A stretch of 16,220 nt of DNA from Cyclobacteriaceae bacterium (GTDB lineage Bacteria > Bacteroidota > Bacteroidia > Cytophagales > Cyclobacteriaceae): contig JAOUKG010000004.1 of assembly GCA_029882725.1 (NCBI GenBank), positions 1-16,220 of the forward strand. The letters run 5' to 3'. Of this stretch, positions 1 to 6,412 are shown piece by piece (position 1 is the stretch's first letter; the number at the start of each line of letters is the position of its first letter). A program made the translations under genes and the position numbers. The notes beneath the pieces were generated by a model. It did no database searches, was not told where the DNA came from, and saw only the letters and a program-made list of their open reading frames with translations.

Positions 1-499
1 TACAGGACCAATAAAAATTCAAAATGCGAAAGCTACCTGGGCTGATCATCCGGTTTGGAATACAGCCACTGAGTTTTATTTTGAGTGTATATATGCCAAC
101 GGAGTGAAAATGATTATTTCAAGCAAAGAAAAGGTGATGGGTGTAACATTCGAAGGCACTGAGGGAAGTGTTTGGGCAACTCGAGGTGACCACGGAGCCA
201 GTGATGATAAATTATTGGATTCGGTAATTGGTCCCGACGAAATCCATCTTTACAAAAGTGATAATCACTTTAGAAATTTCATAGATTGTGTCATTTCCAG
301 AGAAGAGACCGTTGCCCCTGCAGAAGTGGCTCACAGATCTATTACTTCTCCACATTTAGGAAATATCGCTATGAAATTGGAACAAGACCTGGAATGGGAC
401 CCTGTTAATGAAAAAATATTGAACAACGATGTTGCCAATTCTATGTTGACCCGTAAAATGCGTGAACCATGGGCTTCAATTTATAAGGAAAACATGTAG
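1..499 (+). CDS. Gfo/Idh/MocA-family oxidoreductase, C-terminal part (5' end outside window)
   Basis: The reading frame is open from base 2 to the TAG at 497-499, giving about 165 residues of the C-terminal half of an oxidoreductase. The nucleotide-binding Rossmann domain lies outside the window. The visible part matches the C-terminal alpha/beta domain of the Gfo/Idh/MocA family: a beta-strand stretch (ATWADHPVWNTATEFYFE), a GDHGASDD segment, and a tail with SPHLGNIAMKLEQDLEWDP and a final REPW motif. That tail is common in family members acting on sugars or inositol-type substrates. The internal ATG at 104 is not the start, because coding sequence clearly continues upstream of it. The substrate cannot be named. 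The stop codon lies within the left arm of a hairpin repeat shared with the convergent operon on the other strand. A second, different member of the family sits at 14677. Confidence 0.85.
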   Translation, partial: TGPIKIQNAKATWADHPVWNTATEFYFECIYANGVKMIISSKEKVMGVTFEGTEGSVWATRGDHGASDDKLLDSVIGPDEIHLYKSDNHFRNFIDCVISREETVAPAEVAHRSITSPHLGNIAMKLEQDLEWDPVNEKILNNDVANSMLTRKMREPWASIYKENM

Positions 500-550
500 G
501 AATGTAGCCCGAGACGTAGCGGGCAGAGACCGGGCTACGTCTCTACATGT
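492..550. repeat. GC-rich intergenic hairpin repeat between convergent genes; possible bidirectional terminator
   Basis: A compact inverted repeat fills the gap between two convergent genes. GAGACGTAGC at 511-520 pairs with GCTACGTCTC at 534-543, and ACATGTA at 492-498 pairs with TACATGT at 544-550, leaving 499-510 as a one-sided bulge. An alternative pairing also exists: GTAGCCCG at 504-511 with CGGGCTAC at 531-538. The block is clearly richer in G+C than its surroundings. It resembles the small dispersed palindromes with GAGACG/CGTCTC arms that I recall from Bacteroidetes intergenic DNA. That resemblance is from memory and was not searched. There is no U-run on either side, so a terminator role is inferred from position only. 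Confidence 0.6.
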
Positions 551-559
551 AATTATAAA

Positions 560-1009
560 TTAACGTCCGCCTCGGGGATCCTTACCCTGGTGTTCCCTGA
601 GGCGCTTCATCATGATTTTATTAAAATCATCATCGGCCTTATATAGTTCTATAATTTGATTTGGCGAGAGAACTTTGTAATATTTATCCACATATTCTTT
701 TTCTAAATTCACCATTTTGAATTTAATATCAAGTTCTCTGTCTATTATCTTTTTTGCCTCATTGTCGCTAAGTTCTGTTTTTCTCAATCCCAGTTTATTT
801 TGCGACATTTCTATTCTCAAATCATGTCTTCTTTTATTATACTCTTCATAAATAACAAAAAATTCTTTTTCCTGGTCTGCTGTTAGATTCAATCTTTCTT
901 TGAGGTAGTTCACCTTTTCCTGATGCAATTTTTCCTTATTCCCACCCCTTTGAGCATTTACAGTAAAGGCCAATAATAAAGTTATCAGAAGCATTAAGGT
1001 ACTTTTCAT
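560..1009 (-). CDS. Small secreted Spy/CpxP-like protein (LTxxQ type)
   Basis: This encodes about 149 residues starting MKSTLMLLITLLLAFTVNAQ, a clear signal peptide with a likely cut after VNA. The rest is charged, helical and rich in Lys and Glu. It carries the LTADQ signature near the start of the mature part and a second such element, LSPNQ, near the end, as in the Spy/CpxP family of periplasmic stress chaperones. Proteins of this kind are often labelled 'sensor of ECF-type sigma factor' in Flavobacteria. I chose the ATG at 1009, 10 bases after the stop of the gene before it. In-frame starts further upstream (ATG at 1033, TTG at 1051) would overlap that gene and put charged residues before the signal peptide. 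It is the last gene of the stress operon. Its role as envelope sensor or chaperone is inferred from context and the LTxxQ-type motifs. Confidence 0.7.
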   Translation of the reverse strand: MKSTLMLLITLLLAFTVNAQRGGNKEKLHQEKVNYLKERLNLTADQEKEFFVIYEEYNKRRHDLRIEMSQNKLGLRKTELSDNEAKKIIDRELDIKFKMVNLEKEYVDKYYKVLSPNQIIELYKADDDFNKIMMKRLREHQGKDPRGGR

Positions 1010-1019
1010 AGTATTGTAT

Positions 1020-1448
1020 TTAAATATTTTCATAGTCAATTTCACTTTCAATTACCTCATCCCATACTAAATCATCCAGAAGTTCATTTTCAATTAGATA
1101 TTCTTCCTCGGGAAGGGTGTTATATATTAATTCACTGGTTATAGACGCATCTAGTATTTCTGCAGCGGTAACTCCATTATCAAGCATAAAATCAATTAAC
1201 TCACTGTCGTTGAATTGATTTAAAGAGATTTGCGGGTTGTTTTGTACAGAATCTCTATTCATGATAAGAAAGAATGAAACTACAACAACAACAAATACCG
1301 CTGCCCACTTCAATACAGGTAGATATACTGACGTACTACTACGTGGAGATTCAACCTGCTTCTGAATTTTTAAAGGTAATTTTTCAAAATATCCTTCAGG
1401 AACAGTAAAATATTCTCTTGATTTTATATCGTCCAGCTTAATTTTCAT
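1020..1448 (-). CDS. One-pass membrane protein in anti-sigma position
   Basis: This is a 142-residue protein with a basic, cytoplasmic-looking N-terminus that includes the motif FTVPEGYFEKLP (about residues 14-25). A single strongly hydrophobic segment follows at about residues 45-63. The C-terminal part is very acidic and would lie outside the inner membrane. The VPEGYFE motif is frequent at the start of small membrane proteins encoded right after ECF sigma factors in Flavobacteriia. I see no zinc-binding HxxxCxxC anti-sigma motif, so sigma-factor binding is inferred from gene order (sigma factor 35 bases upstream) and topology. The ATG at 1448 is the only sensible start. The stop is followed after 10 bases by the secreted Spy-like gene, so the two are probably cotranscribed. 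Confidence 0.65.
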   Translation of the reverse strand: MKIKLDDIKSREYFTVPEGYFEKLPLKIQKQVESPRSSTSVYLPVLKWAAVFVVVVVSFFLIMNRDSVQNNPQISLNQFNDSELIDFMLDNGVTAAEILDASITSELIYNTLPEEEYLIENELLDDLVWDEVIESEIDYENI

Positions 1449-1483
1449 AATTCAATTGTTAGATACAAAAAATGTTAAATGGT

Positions 1484-2023
1484 TTAATTGTTATTTAAAT
1501 AATCTTCAATTTTTTTTACTGCCAAATGATAACTAGCCTTTAGTGCACCTACAGAGGTACCAGTAATTTCAGATATATCCTCATACTTAAGATCATCAAA
1601 ATACTTCATATTAAACACAAGACGTTGTTTTTCCGGAAGTTTTAAGAGTGCCTTATGCAATTTTTTCATGATTTCATCTTCTGTTACCAAAGTAGATTGG
1701 TCAAGTGAAGAAATAAGTGAAGTGTTTACATCAACAATAGGTAAGAAAAACTTTCTTTTTTTAGAAGAAAGATGTGTTAGCGATACATTGGTGGCAATCC
1801 TATAAATCCATGTGTAAAGTTTAGAGTCTTGTCTAAAACTTTCCAGGTTTTTAAATACACGTATAAAAGTATCTTGAACAAGGTCATCGGCATCCTCGTG
1901 ATCAATAACTAATCTTCTTATATGCCAGTAGATTTTTGCTTGATATTTTTGGACAAGAAGGTTAAACCCGTAATTTTTTCTTTCAGGATCTTTAAGGATA
2001 ATGATTAATTCCCTATCCTCCAT
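1484..2023 (-). CDS. ECF-type RNA polymerase sigma factor
   Basis: This is a 179-residue sigma-70-family protein of the extracytoplasmic function class. Region 2 is at about residues 18-90, with the conserved DADDLVQDTFIRVFKNL core-binding helix and the WIYRIATN segment. A variable linker follows, then region 4 at about 120-175 (LPEKQRLVFNMKYFDDLKYEDISEITGTSVGALKA), the helix-turn-helix that reads the -35 element. Regions 1 and 3 are absent, as usual for this class. It starts 6 bases after the stop of the universal stress protein gene and is followed by the membrane protein and the Spy-like protein. It probably drives an envelope or general stress response that includes its own operon. The promoter it recognises cannot be read from the sequence. 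Confidence 0.92.
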   Translation of the reverse strand: MEDRELIIILKDPERKNYGFNLLVQKYQAKIYWHIRRLVIDHEDADDLVQDTFIRVFKNLESFRQDSKLYTWIYRIATNVSLTHLSSKKRKFFLPIVDVNTSLISSLDQSTLVTEDEIMKKLHKALLKLPEKQRLVFNMKYFDDLKYEDISEITGTSVGALKASYHLAVKKIEDYLNNN

Positions 2024-2029
2024 AGAGAA

Positions 2030-2956
2030 TCAGAGTTCTTTTAGAAAAGCAATAAGGCCTTCATTTCCTCCTTTGGGGCGGGCAATAAATAAAGGTACAT
2101 CTATGAGTATATGGATAAGTTTTTCTGCAAAACTACCTAAAAACAATGCTGCAGTAGTAGTTAAACCCTTTGCTCCAATAATTACCCAATCAGGTTTTAC
2201 CTTGTCAACTAAATTTTTAATATGCAGTGTTAGGTCATCATGATCATCTAAATCATAAATTACTTCAAAATCCACATTTCCTTTTCCCTTTTCAATATCT
2301 TTAAAAAACACTTGAAAATTCTTTTTGGCATTGGTTTTCATGATTTTGGCAAACTCACCTTTACTTTTTCCGGTAAAATGATAACCTGTAGGAACATTGT
2401 ACACATTCTGGCAGGTAATAGTGCTATTTTTATACGTATTGGCTATATCAAAGGCATATTGAAGTGCGAGTTTGCTATGTATTGAAAAGTCAATGGGAAC
2501 AAGGAAGTTTCCATTAGCTGGCTTTGCCCCTTCAGGTATAATTAAGAGATTGGTATTGGCCCTTCTTGCAAGTCTTGGTATTGTAATTGATGATGTTGGC
2601 AGAGTTAGTTTACGGCCCATCATGATGAGATCCACGTCATTTTCATGGGCAAAATTCATAATGAACTTAGTTGTTTGGTCTGTTTTGATTATTATCTCAA
2701 TATCTGCATGTTTTGCATTTCCATAATACTTATGAATAAGATCATTAATTACATCTTCTCTTTCTTTTATTGCATTATCAATTAAATCAGGGTAATTTTT
2801 AAGTATTTCATCGGGAACATTGAGATTTTGAATAATATTGACAAAGTAAATCTTTTCAACCGGGAGCTTCTCTTCCAGGAATTTAGCATATGGAATCAAG
2901 GTTCTATCCATATACGAAGAATCTAAGGCCACCAGTAATTTTTTTATTTTGTCCAT
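2030..2956 (-). CDS. Tandem-domain universal stress protein (UspA family)
   Basis: This is a 308-residue cytoplasmic protein made of two Usp domains. The first (about 1-145) begins with the typical KKLLVALDSS strand and ends with RRANTNLLIIPEG, but it lacks the ATP-binding glycine motif. The second (about 150-295) starts at NFLVPIDFS and holds the complete G-x2-G-x9-G-S/T signature, GAKGLTTTAALFLGS, followed by DVPLFIARP. It should therefore bind ATP in the second domain only. I chose the ATG at 2956; the in-frame codon two positions upstream is TTG and would add only two residues. It is the first gene of the stress operon, 6 bases from the ECF sigma factor, which suggests that the sigma factor and the stress protein are made together. 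The upstream 84-base gap shows only a weak -7-like box (TTAATTTG on the minus strand at 3017-3024). Confidence 0.88.
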   Translation of the reverse strand: MDKIKKLLVALDSSYMDRTLIPYAKFLEEKLPVEKIYFVNIIQNLNVPDEILKNYPDLIDNAIKEREDVINDLIHKYYGNAKHADIEIIIKTDQTTKFIMNFAHENDVDLIMMGRKLTLPTSSITIPRLARRANTNLLIIPEGAKPANGNFLVPIDFSIHSKLALQYAFDIANTYKNSTITCQNVYNVPTGYHFTGKSKGEFAKIMKTNAKKNFQVFFKDIEKGKGNVDFEVIYDLDDHDDLTLHIKNLVDKVKPDWVIIGAKGLTTTAALFLGSFAEKLIHILIDVPLFIARPKGGNEGLIAFLKEL

Positions 2957-3040
2957 ATGCAACTCAAGGTTAAAAAATAATTATTCCCTAAAAAGGTGAA
3001 ATATTGTTTTGGATTACAAATTAATCATTTTCCTTTAATT

Positions 3041-4114
3041 TTAATTAAGAGAAAGCAATATATCAACAAGTAATTCCACTTGTTCCTTACTATGTGTGGG
3101 GAAATTAGCAATTCGAATTTGGGAATCGGCATATTTTCCATATCCTTTTCCGATAATCATATTTTTTTCTGAAAGTTTTTCGATAACCTCCGAAGGGTTT
3201 TTACATTCAAAAACTAAAGTAGTATTCGATCTCCATTCTTTTTTCTTTACGAAAGGAGTGAATAGACTATGATTTTCAAGGTTGTGGTATAACAGGGAAG
3301 ATTTATACTGGGTTTCTCTCCAAATCGTTTCCTGACCCTTTCGTAACATATCTTTAACAACTTCGCCTAAAAGATAAATTCCTAAAACATTGGGGGTTTC
3401 TGGGTTTTGATTTTTTAGTCCCATTTCATGTAAATGGGATAAACGGTGATATGTTCCTGTGGAATTCGTCTTTTGTATTTGCGAATTTTTTTCCAAACAA
3501 CGGTCGTTGTATATCCATACACCCAATCCTGCAGGTAATCCAAAACACTTTTGTACTGAAAAGTAGGCAGTATCTACCATACTATAATCAATAGGATAGG
3601 AGGGGGCTGACGATACTACATCCAAGGCGAGTAATTGATCCGGATACATTTCCCGAAGTGATTTTATATCATCAAGAGTTTGGTTCGCTCCCGAACTAGT
3701 TTCATTGTGTGTTATTGCCAGAAGTTCGGTGTCAGGATCCAGTGAAACTGTTTTAGGGTCTATACATTGCCCATAATCAGCTTCAATTTTGGTGGCATCT
3801 TTGCCCATTAGAGTAGCAAACTCGTAAAATTTATTTGAAAAAGCACCATTTACTAAATGAGTACTTTTATTTACAACTAAATTTTGAAGGATGCGTTCCC
3901 AAACTTCATTGGCGGAAGAAGTGAAGCCTATGTAATAATTTTCAGGGAGATTAAGTAATTGTCTTATACCTTCAACAGTTTCAGAATATATTGATTTGAA
4001 CTGGCTACTTCTGTGGGAAATAGAAGGGACTCCTTTTTTCAATGCGGTTTTTATATGGTCTTCTACGGTAAAATAGAGTTCTGAAGGGCCCGGGGTAAAG
4101 TATATTTTTTTCAT
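3041..4114 (-). CDS. serC: Class V PLP aminotransferase, probable phosphoserine aminotransferase
   Basis: This is a fold-type I, class V aminotransferase of about 357 residues. It opens with MKKIYFTPGPSELY and continues with the SISHRSSQF substrate-binding segment (family motif SHRS). It has LALDVVSSAPSYPID with the PLP-ring Asp, and the PLP-binding Lys in FSVQKCFGLPAGLG (about residue 189). It would convert 3-phosphohydroxypyruvate and glutamate to phosphoserine and 2-oxoglutarate. The sequence is not the common SerC type with a FSAGPA start; it looks closer to the alanine-glyoxylate/archaeal branch. The serC name therefore rests mainly on its place after the fused serB-serA gene. I chose the second ATG (4114) because MKKIYFTPGP is the usual start; an ATG at 4123 adds MRE. 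The 5' leader is unusually long (about 266 bases from the previous stop) because an RNA gene is encoded on the opposite strand. Confidence 0.75.
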   Translation of the reverse strand: MKKIYFTPGPSELYFTVEDHIKTALKKGVPSISHRSSQFKSIYSETVEGIRQLLNLPENYYIGFTSSANEVWERILQNLVVNKSTHLVNGAFSNKFYEFATLMGKDATKIEADYGQCIDPKTVSLDPDTELLAITHNETSSGANQTLDDIKSLREMYPDQLLALDVVSSAPSYPIDYSMVDTAYFSVQKCFGLPAGLGVWIYNDRCLEKNSQIQKTNSTGTYHRLSHLHEMGLKNQNPETPNVLGIYLLGEVVKDMLRKGQETIWRETQYKSSLLYHNLENHSLFTPFVKKKEWRSNTTLVFECKNPSEVIEKLSEKNMIIGKGYGKYADSQIRIANFPTHSKEQVELLVDILLSLN

Positions 4115-4137
4115 TTCACGCATTTTTTTTAAAATAG

Positions 4138-4169
4138 TTGTTTTCCTCCAATGAATAATCCTAACTTTG
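4138..4169 (+). promoter_or_regulatory. Bacteroidetes-type promoter for the structured RNA at 4174
   Basis: TTG at 4138-4140 and TAACTTTG at 4162-4169 match the -33 and -7 boxes of the Bacteroidetes housekeeping sigma factor, with 21 bases between them. Transcription would begin about 5 bases downstream, near 4174, exactly where the closing stem of the RNA begins. It reads against the surrounding minus-strand ser genes and drives no open reading frame. It also overlaps the region just upstream of the serC-like gene. Confidence 0.7.
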
Positions 4170-4173
4170 CACT

Positions 4174-4373
4174 ACCCAAGGGTTTGGGACATGTTTCTTA
4201 AACCTAACAGTTAATACATACCGAGTGAAGTCTGTTATCAAAATCAGGCCTCAACCTACGGGTCCTCCGGATTTAACTCCTGAGGTTAACAGTGGAAGGT
4301 TGCGATTGCCAGACAGCTCAAAGCTTGTCATTTATAAGGTTTAAAAACCTCGCAAACCCTTTGGGTTTTTTTT
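4174..4373 (+). ncRNA. Structured non-coding RNA of about 200 nt, 6S-like architecture
   Basis: No reading frame explains this interval, which runs opposite to its neighbours. It has a consensus promoter just upstream and an intrinsic terminator at its end. The ends pair with each other: ACCCAAGGGTTTG (4174-4186) with CAAACCCTTTGGGT (4353-4366), 13 base pairs with one bulged base. Inside it, TTAAACCT (4198-4205) pairs with AGGTTTAA (4337-4344), followed by a long unpaired or weakly paired middle. An apical arm is possible through GTCTG/CAGAC (4230-4234 with 4310-4314), CAACCT/AGGTTG (4252-4257 with 4297-4302) and CCTC/GAGG (4264-4267 with 4282-4285). A small hairpin is possible at about 4312-4329. 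A closing stem, a large central bubble and an apical stem-loop are the hallmarks of 6S RNA, the regulator that traps RNA polymerase, and the length fits. The 6S assignment is inference from shape; I cannot match it to a covariance model. Other multibranch folds are possible. Confidence 0.72.
4354..4373 (+). terminator. Intrinsic terminator of the structured RNA
   Basis: AAACCC (4354-4359), a TTT loop, GGGTTT (4363-4368) and a run of eight T (4366-4373) form a short rho-independent terminator reading on the plus strand. The left arm is shared with the 3' strand of the RNA's closing stem, so the terminator hairpin and the end-to-end stem exclude each other. Read on the minus strand, the hairpin is followed by GCGAGG and not by a T-run, so it is unlikely to stop serBA transcription before serC. 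Confidence 0.72.
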
Positions 4374-4380
4374 GATTCTA

Positions 4381-6273
4381 TTAATACAGTACTCTAAATC
4401 GTATTGTATGTTCAATATCTTTTAAAGCTCCAATTAAGTCCTTATCATATTCCTTGTCAATATCGGTAATAACATAACCAATACTCTCGTTGGTTTTGAG
4501 GTATTGACCAACAATATTGATGTCATGTTTTGCCAAAACGTTATTAATATTTGCAAGAATGCCTGGAACGTTTTTGTGAATGTGGATTAATCTATGTGCA
4601 TTTTCAAAAGCAGGTAATTGAAGATTGGGGAAGTTTACGCTATTGAAGGTGCTTCCCGTATTTATGTATTCAATAATTTTGCCAGGTACAAACTCAGCAA
4701 TATTAACTTGTGCTTCCAATGTGCTTCCACCAATATGTGGGGTTAATATCACATTATTAAGTCCTCGTAATTCTGAAACAAATTCATCCTGATTGGTTTT
4801 GGGTTCTTCTGGAAATACATCAACACCGGCACCAATTATTTTTCCACTTTCTATGTTTTTACGAAGTGCTTTTACGTCAACAACATGTCCTCTCGCTAAA
4901 TTGAGGAATACAACCCCTTTTTTCATCCAATCAAACTCTCTTTCGCCAATCATGTTTAGGTTTTCGGGGCGGCCATCTACATGTAGGCTAACAATGTCTA
5001 CAGTGTTGAGTAACTCTTCCATTGAGCTGCATTTTTTTGCATTACCCAAGGCAAGCTTTTCTATAATATCGTAATAATACACTTCCATTCCGAAGGCTTC
5101 AGCTAAAACTGAAAGTTGTGCTCCAATATTGCCATATCCTACAATACCCAGTTTTTTGTTTCTCACTTCGAAACTATTTCCGGCAGATTTGTTCCAGATT
5201 CCCTGATGCATTAAACTCGCTTTATCGGGCAAGTTACGCATCAACATAATGATTTCTGATATGGCCAATTCCACAACCGATCTTGTATTACTAAAGGGTG
5301 CATTGAACACTGCAATTCCTTTTTCAACACAAGCTTGAAGGTCAATTTGATTTGTGCCTATACAAAAAGCATCCACAGATATAAGCCTTTTAGCATGTTC
5401 AATTACCTTTCGGGTAACCTGGGTTTTAGACCTTATACCTAGAATTGAAACATCTTTAATTTTTTCACACAATTCATCTTCATCGAGTCCACCGGCATAA
5501 ACTTCTACCTGATAGCCTTCTTCTTTCATGATTTCTACAGCACGGGGATGTATGTTTTCCAACAATAATACCTTTATGCGGTTTTTTGGGTAAGAAATTG
5601 CTTTGTTCATCTTATTTAAATATAAAAATTCGTCCAGACTTGGCGTAATATGATCTGCTTCTTCCAATACACTTCCTCGTTCTACATTTTCTGTGAAGGC
5701 ATAAAACTTATTGGCCACTCCTGATTTTTTGATTTCAAAATCGGTATATCCATCACCAATAACATAGATATCTCCTTCAATTCCCAGTTCTTGTAACACT
5801 TTTACTTTTCCCTGATTAGAAGAAAGTACGTTGGTGCTATCAAAACCTGTAATATTTCCGGAAGAATCATATTCAAAAGTGTTGGCAAATACATGGTCTT
5901 CTTTCACTCCCATTGGGGTAACAACAGGTACAATAAAATCTTTAAAACCATTGGATACAATATAGATCTTATCTCTATTAGTTTCAAAAAATTCTATATT
6001 TCGCTTAAATGACTTTGATATTTTGTCAGTTAATCGTTCAATTAATTCTGAGATATGGCTTTTATGGGCTTCAAGAATTGAAATTCGTTCAATAATTGAT
6101 TCACGAAGGCTTATGCCTCCTTCCATTCCCTTATCTGTAAGGTCTTTTATTTGTTTAAGTCTTTTTTCTCTTTCAGGGTGATTTTTTAGTGCAATTTCAC
6201 CTAATATATCCAACGCCTCGACCTGTGTGAATGTACTGTCGAAATCAATTACAAAGTATTTATTTTGACTCAT
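4381..6273 (-). CDS. serA: Fused phosphoserine phosphatase-like HAD domain and D-3-phosphoglycerate dehydrogenase
   Basis: This is a 630-residue fusion. Residues 1-220 form a HAD phosphatase with DFDST (10-14, nucleophile and acid Asp), SNG (107-109), Lys156 and GDGYTD (173-178). That is a full HAD motif set, as in SerB. Residues about 232-545 are an E. coli-type phosphoglycerate dehydrogenase. They contain the NAD loop GYGNIG (379-384), Asp402 for NAD preference, and catalytic Arg461 (LARG), Glu490 (FPEEP) and His513 (TPHIGGST). Residues about 557-630 are an ACT domain keeping HxN (566-568) and Asn586, the serine-binding positions in E. coli SerA, so feedback inhibition by serine is likely. 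The protein would carry out the first and last steps of serine synthesis, with the aminotransferase downstream supplying the middle one. Phosphatase substrate is inferred from the fusion and context. The ATG at 6273 follows a strong promoter. Confidence 0.92.
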   Translation of the reverse strand: MSQNKYFVIDFDSTFTQVEALDILGEIALKNHPEREKRLKQIKDLTDKGMEGGISLRESIIERISILEAHKSHISELIERLTDKISKSFKRNIEFFETNRDKIYIVSNGFKDFIVPVVTPMGVKEDHVFANTFEYDSSGNITGFDSTNVLSSNQGKVKVLQELGIEGDIYVIGDGYTDFEIKKSGVANKFYAFTENVERGSVLEEADHITPSLDEFLYLNKMNKAISYPKNRIKVLLLENIHPRAVEIMKEEGYQVEVYAGGLDEDELCEKIKDVSILGIRSKTQVTRKVIEHAKRLISVDAFCIGTNQIDLQACVEKGIAVFNAPFSNTRSVVELAISEIIMLMRNLPDKASLMHQGIWNKSAGNSFEVRNKKLGIVGYGNIGAQLSVLAEAFGMEVYYYDIIEKLALGNAKKCSSMEELLNTVDIVSLHVDGRPENLNMIGEREFDWMKKGVVFLNLARGHVVDVKALRKNIESGKIIGAGVDVFPEEPKTNQDEFVSELRGLNNVILTPHIGGSTLEAQVNIAEFVPGKIIEYINTGSTFNSVNFPNLQLPAFENAHRLIHIHKNVPGILANINNVLAKHDINIVGQYLKTNESIGYVITDIDKEYDKDLIGALKDIEHTIRFRVLY

Positions 6274-6289
6274 AATATTTATTAAGTCG

Positions 6290-6319
6290 CAAAGATACTA
6301 AGTCGATTTCAATGAACAA
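6290..6319 (-). promoter_or_regulatory. Promoter of the serBA fusion gene
   Basis: On the minus strand TATCTTTG (complement of 6290-6297) is a full TAnnTTTG -7 box. TTG (complement of 6317-6319) lies 19 bases upstream as the -33 element. Transcription would start about 6284-6285, leaving a leader of only about ten bases before the ATG at 6273. It is back to back with the promoter of the rhodanese gene, with about 45 bases between the two -33 boxes. Confidence 0.65.
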
Positions 6320-6362
6320 GTACAGGTAACTTAATATATGAACTTTTTATCAAATTTGATAG

Positions 6363-6390
6363 TTGCTATATGAATTTGTATTTATGTTTG
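6363..6390 (+). promoter_or_regulatory. Promoter of the rhodanese-like gene
   Basis: TATGTTTG at 6383-6390 matches the TAnnTTTG -7 box, and TTG at 6363-6365 lies 17 bases upstream. The predicted transcription start (about 6395-6397) coincides with the first in-frame ATG at 6395. The message is therefore either leaderless or translated from the second ATG at 6413. Confidence 0.55.
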
Positions 6391-6412
6391 TATTATGAGA
6401 AAATTATTGAAA

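Noticed and set aside
104..499. ATG at 104 as the start of a 131-residue gene
   Set aside because: The same frame is open to the window edge and the upstream codons continue a typical Gfo/Idh/MocA domain, so this is the end of a larger gene.
2472..2726. Plus-strand open frame inside the universal stress protein gene
   Set aside because: It is the complement of a well-conserved Usp coding region and has no family features, promoter or ribosome site of its own.
4174..4373. Riboswitch (cobalamin, TPP or SAM type) in the serC leader on the minus strand
   Set aside because: The minus strand shows no recognisable conserved core of these classes, while promoter and T-run terminator both read on the plus strand.
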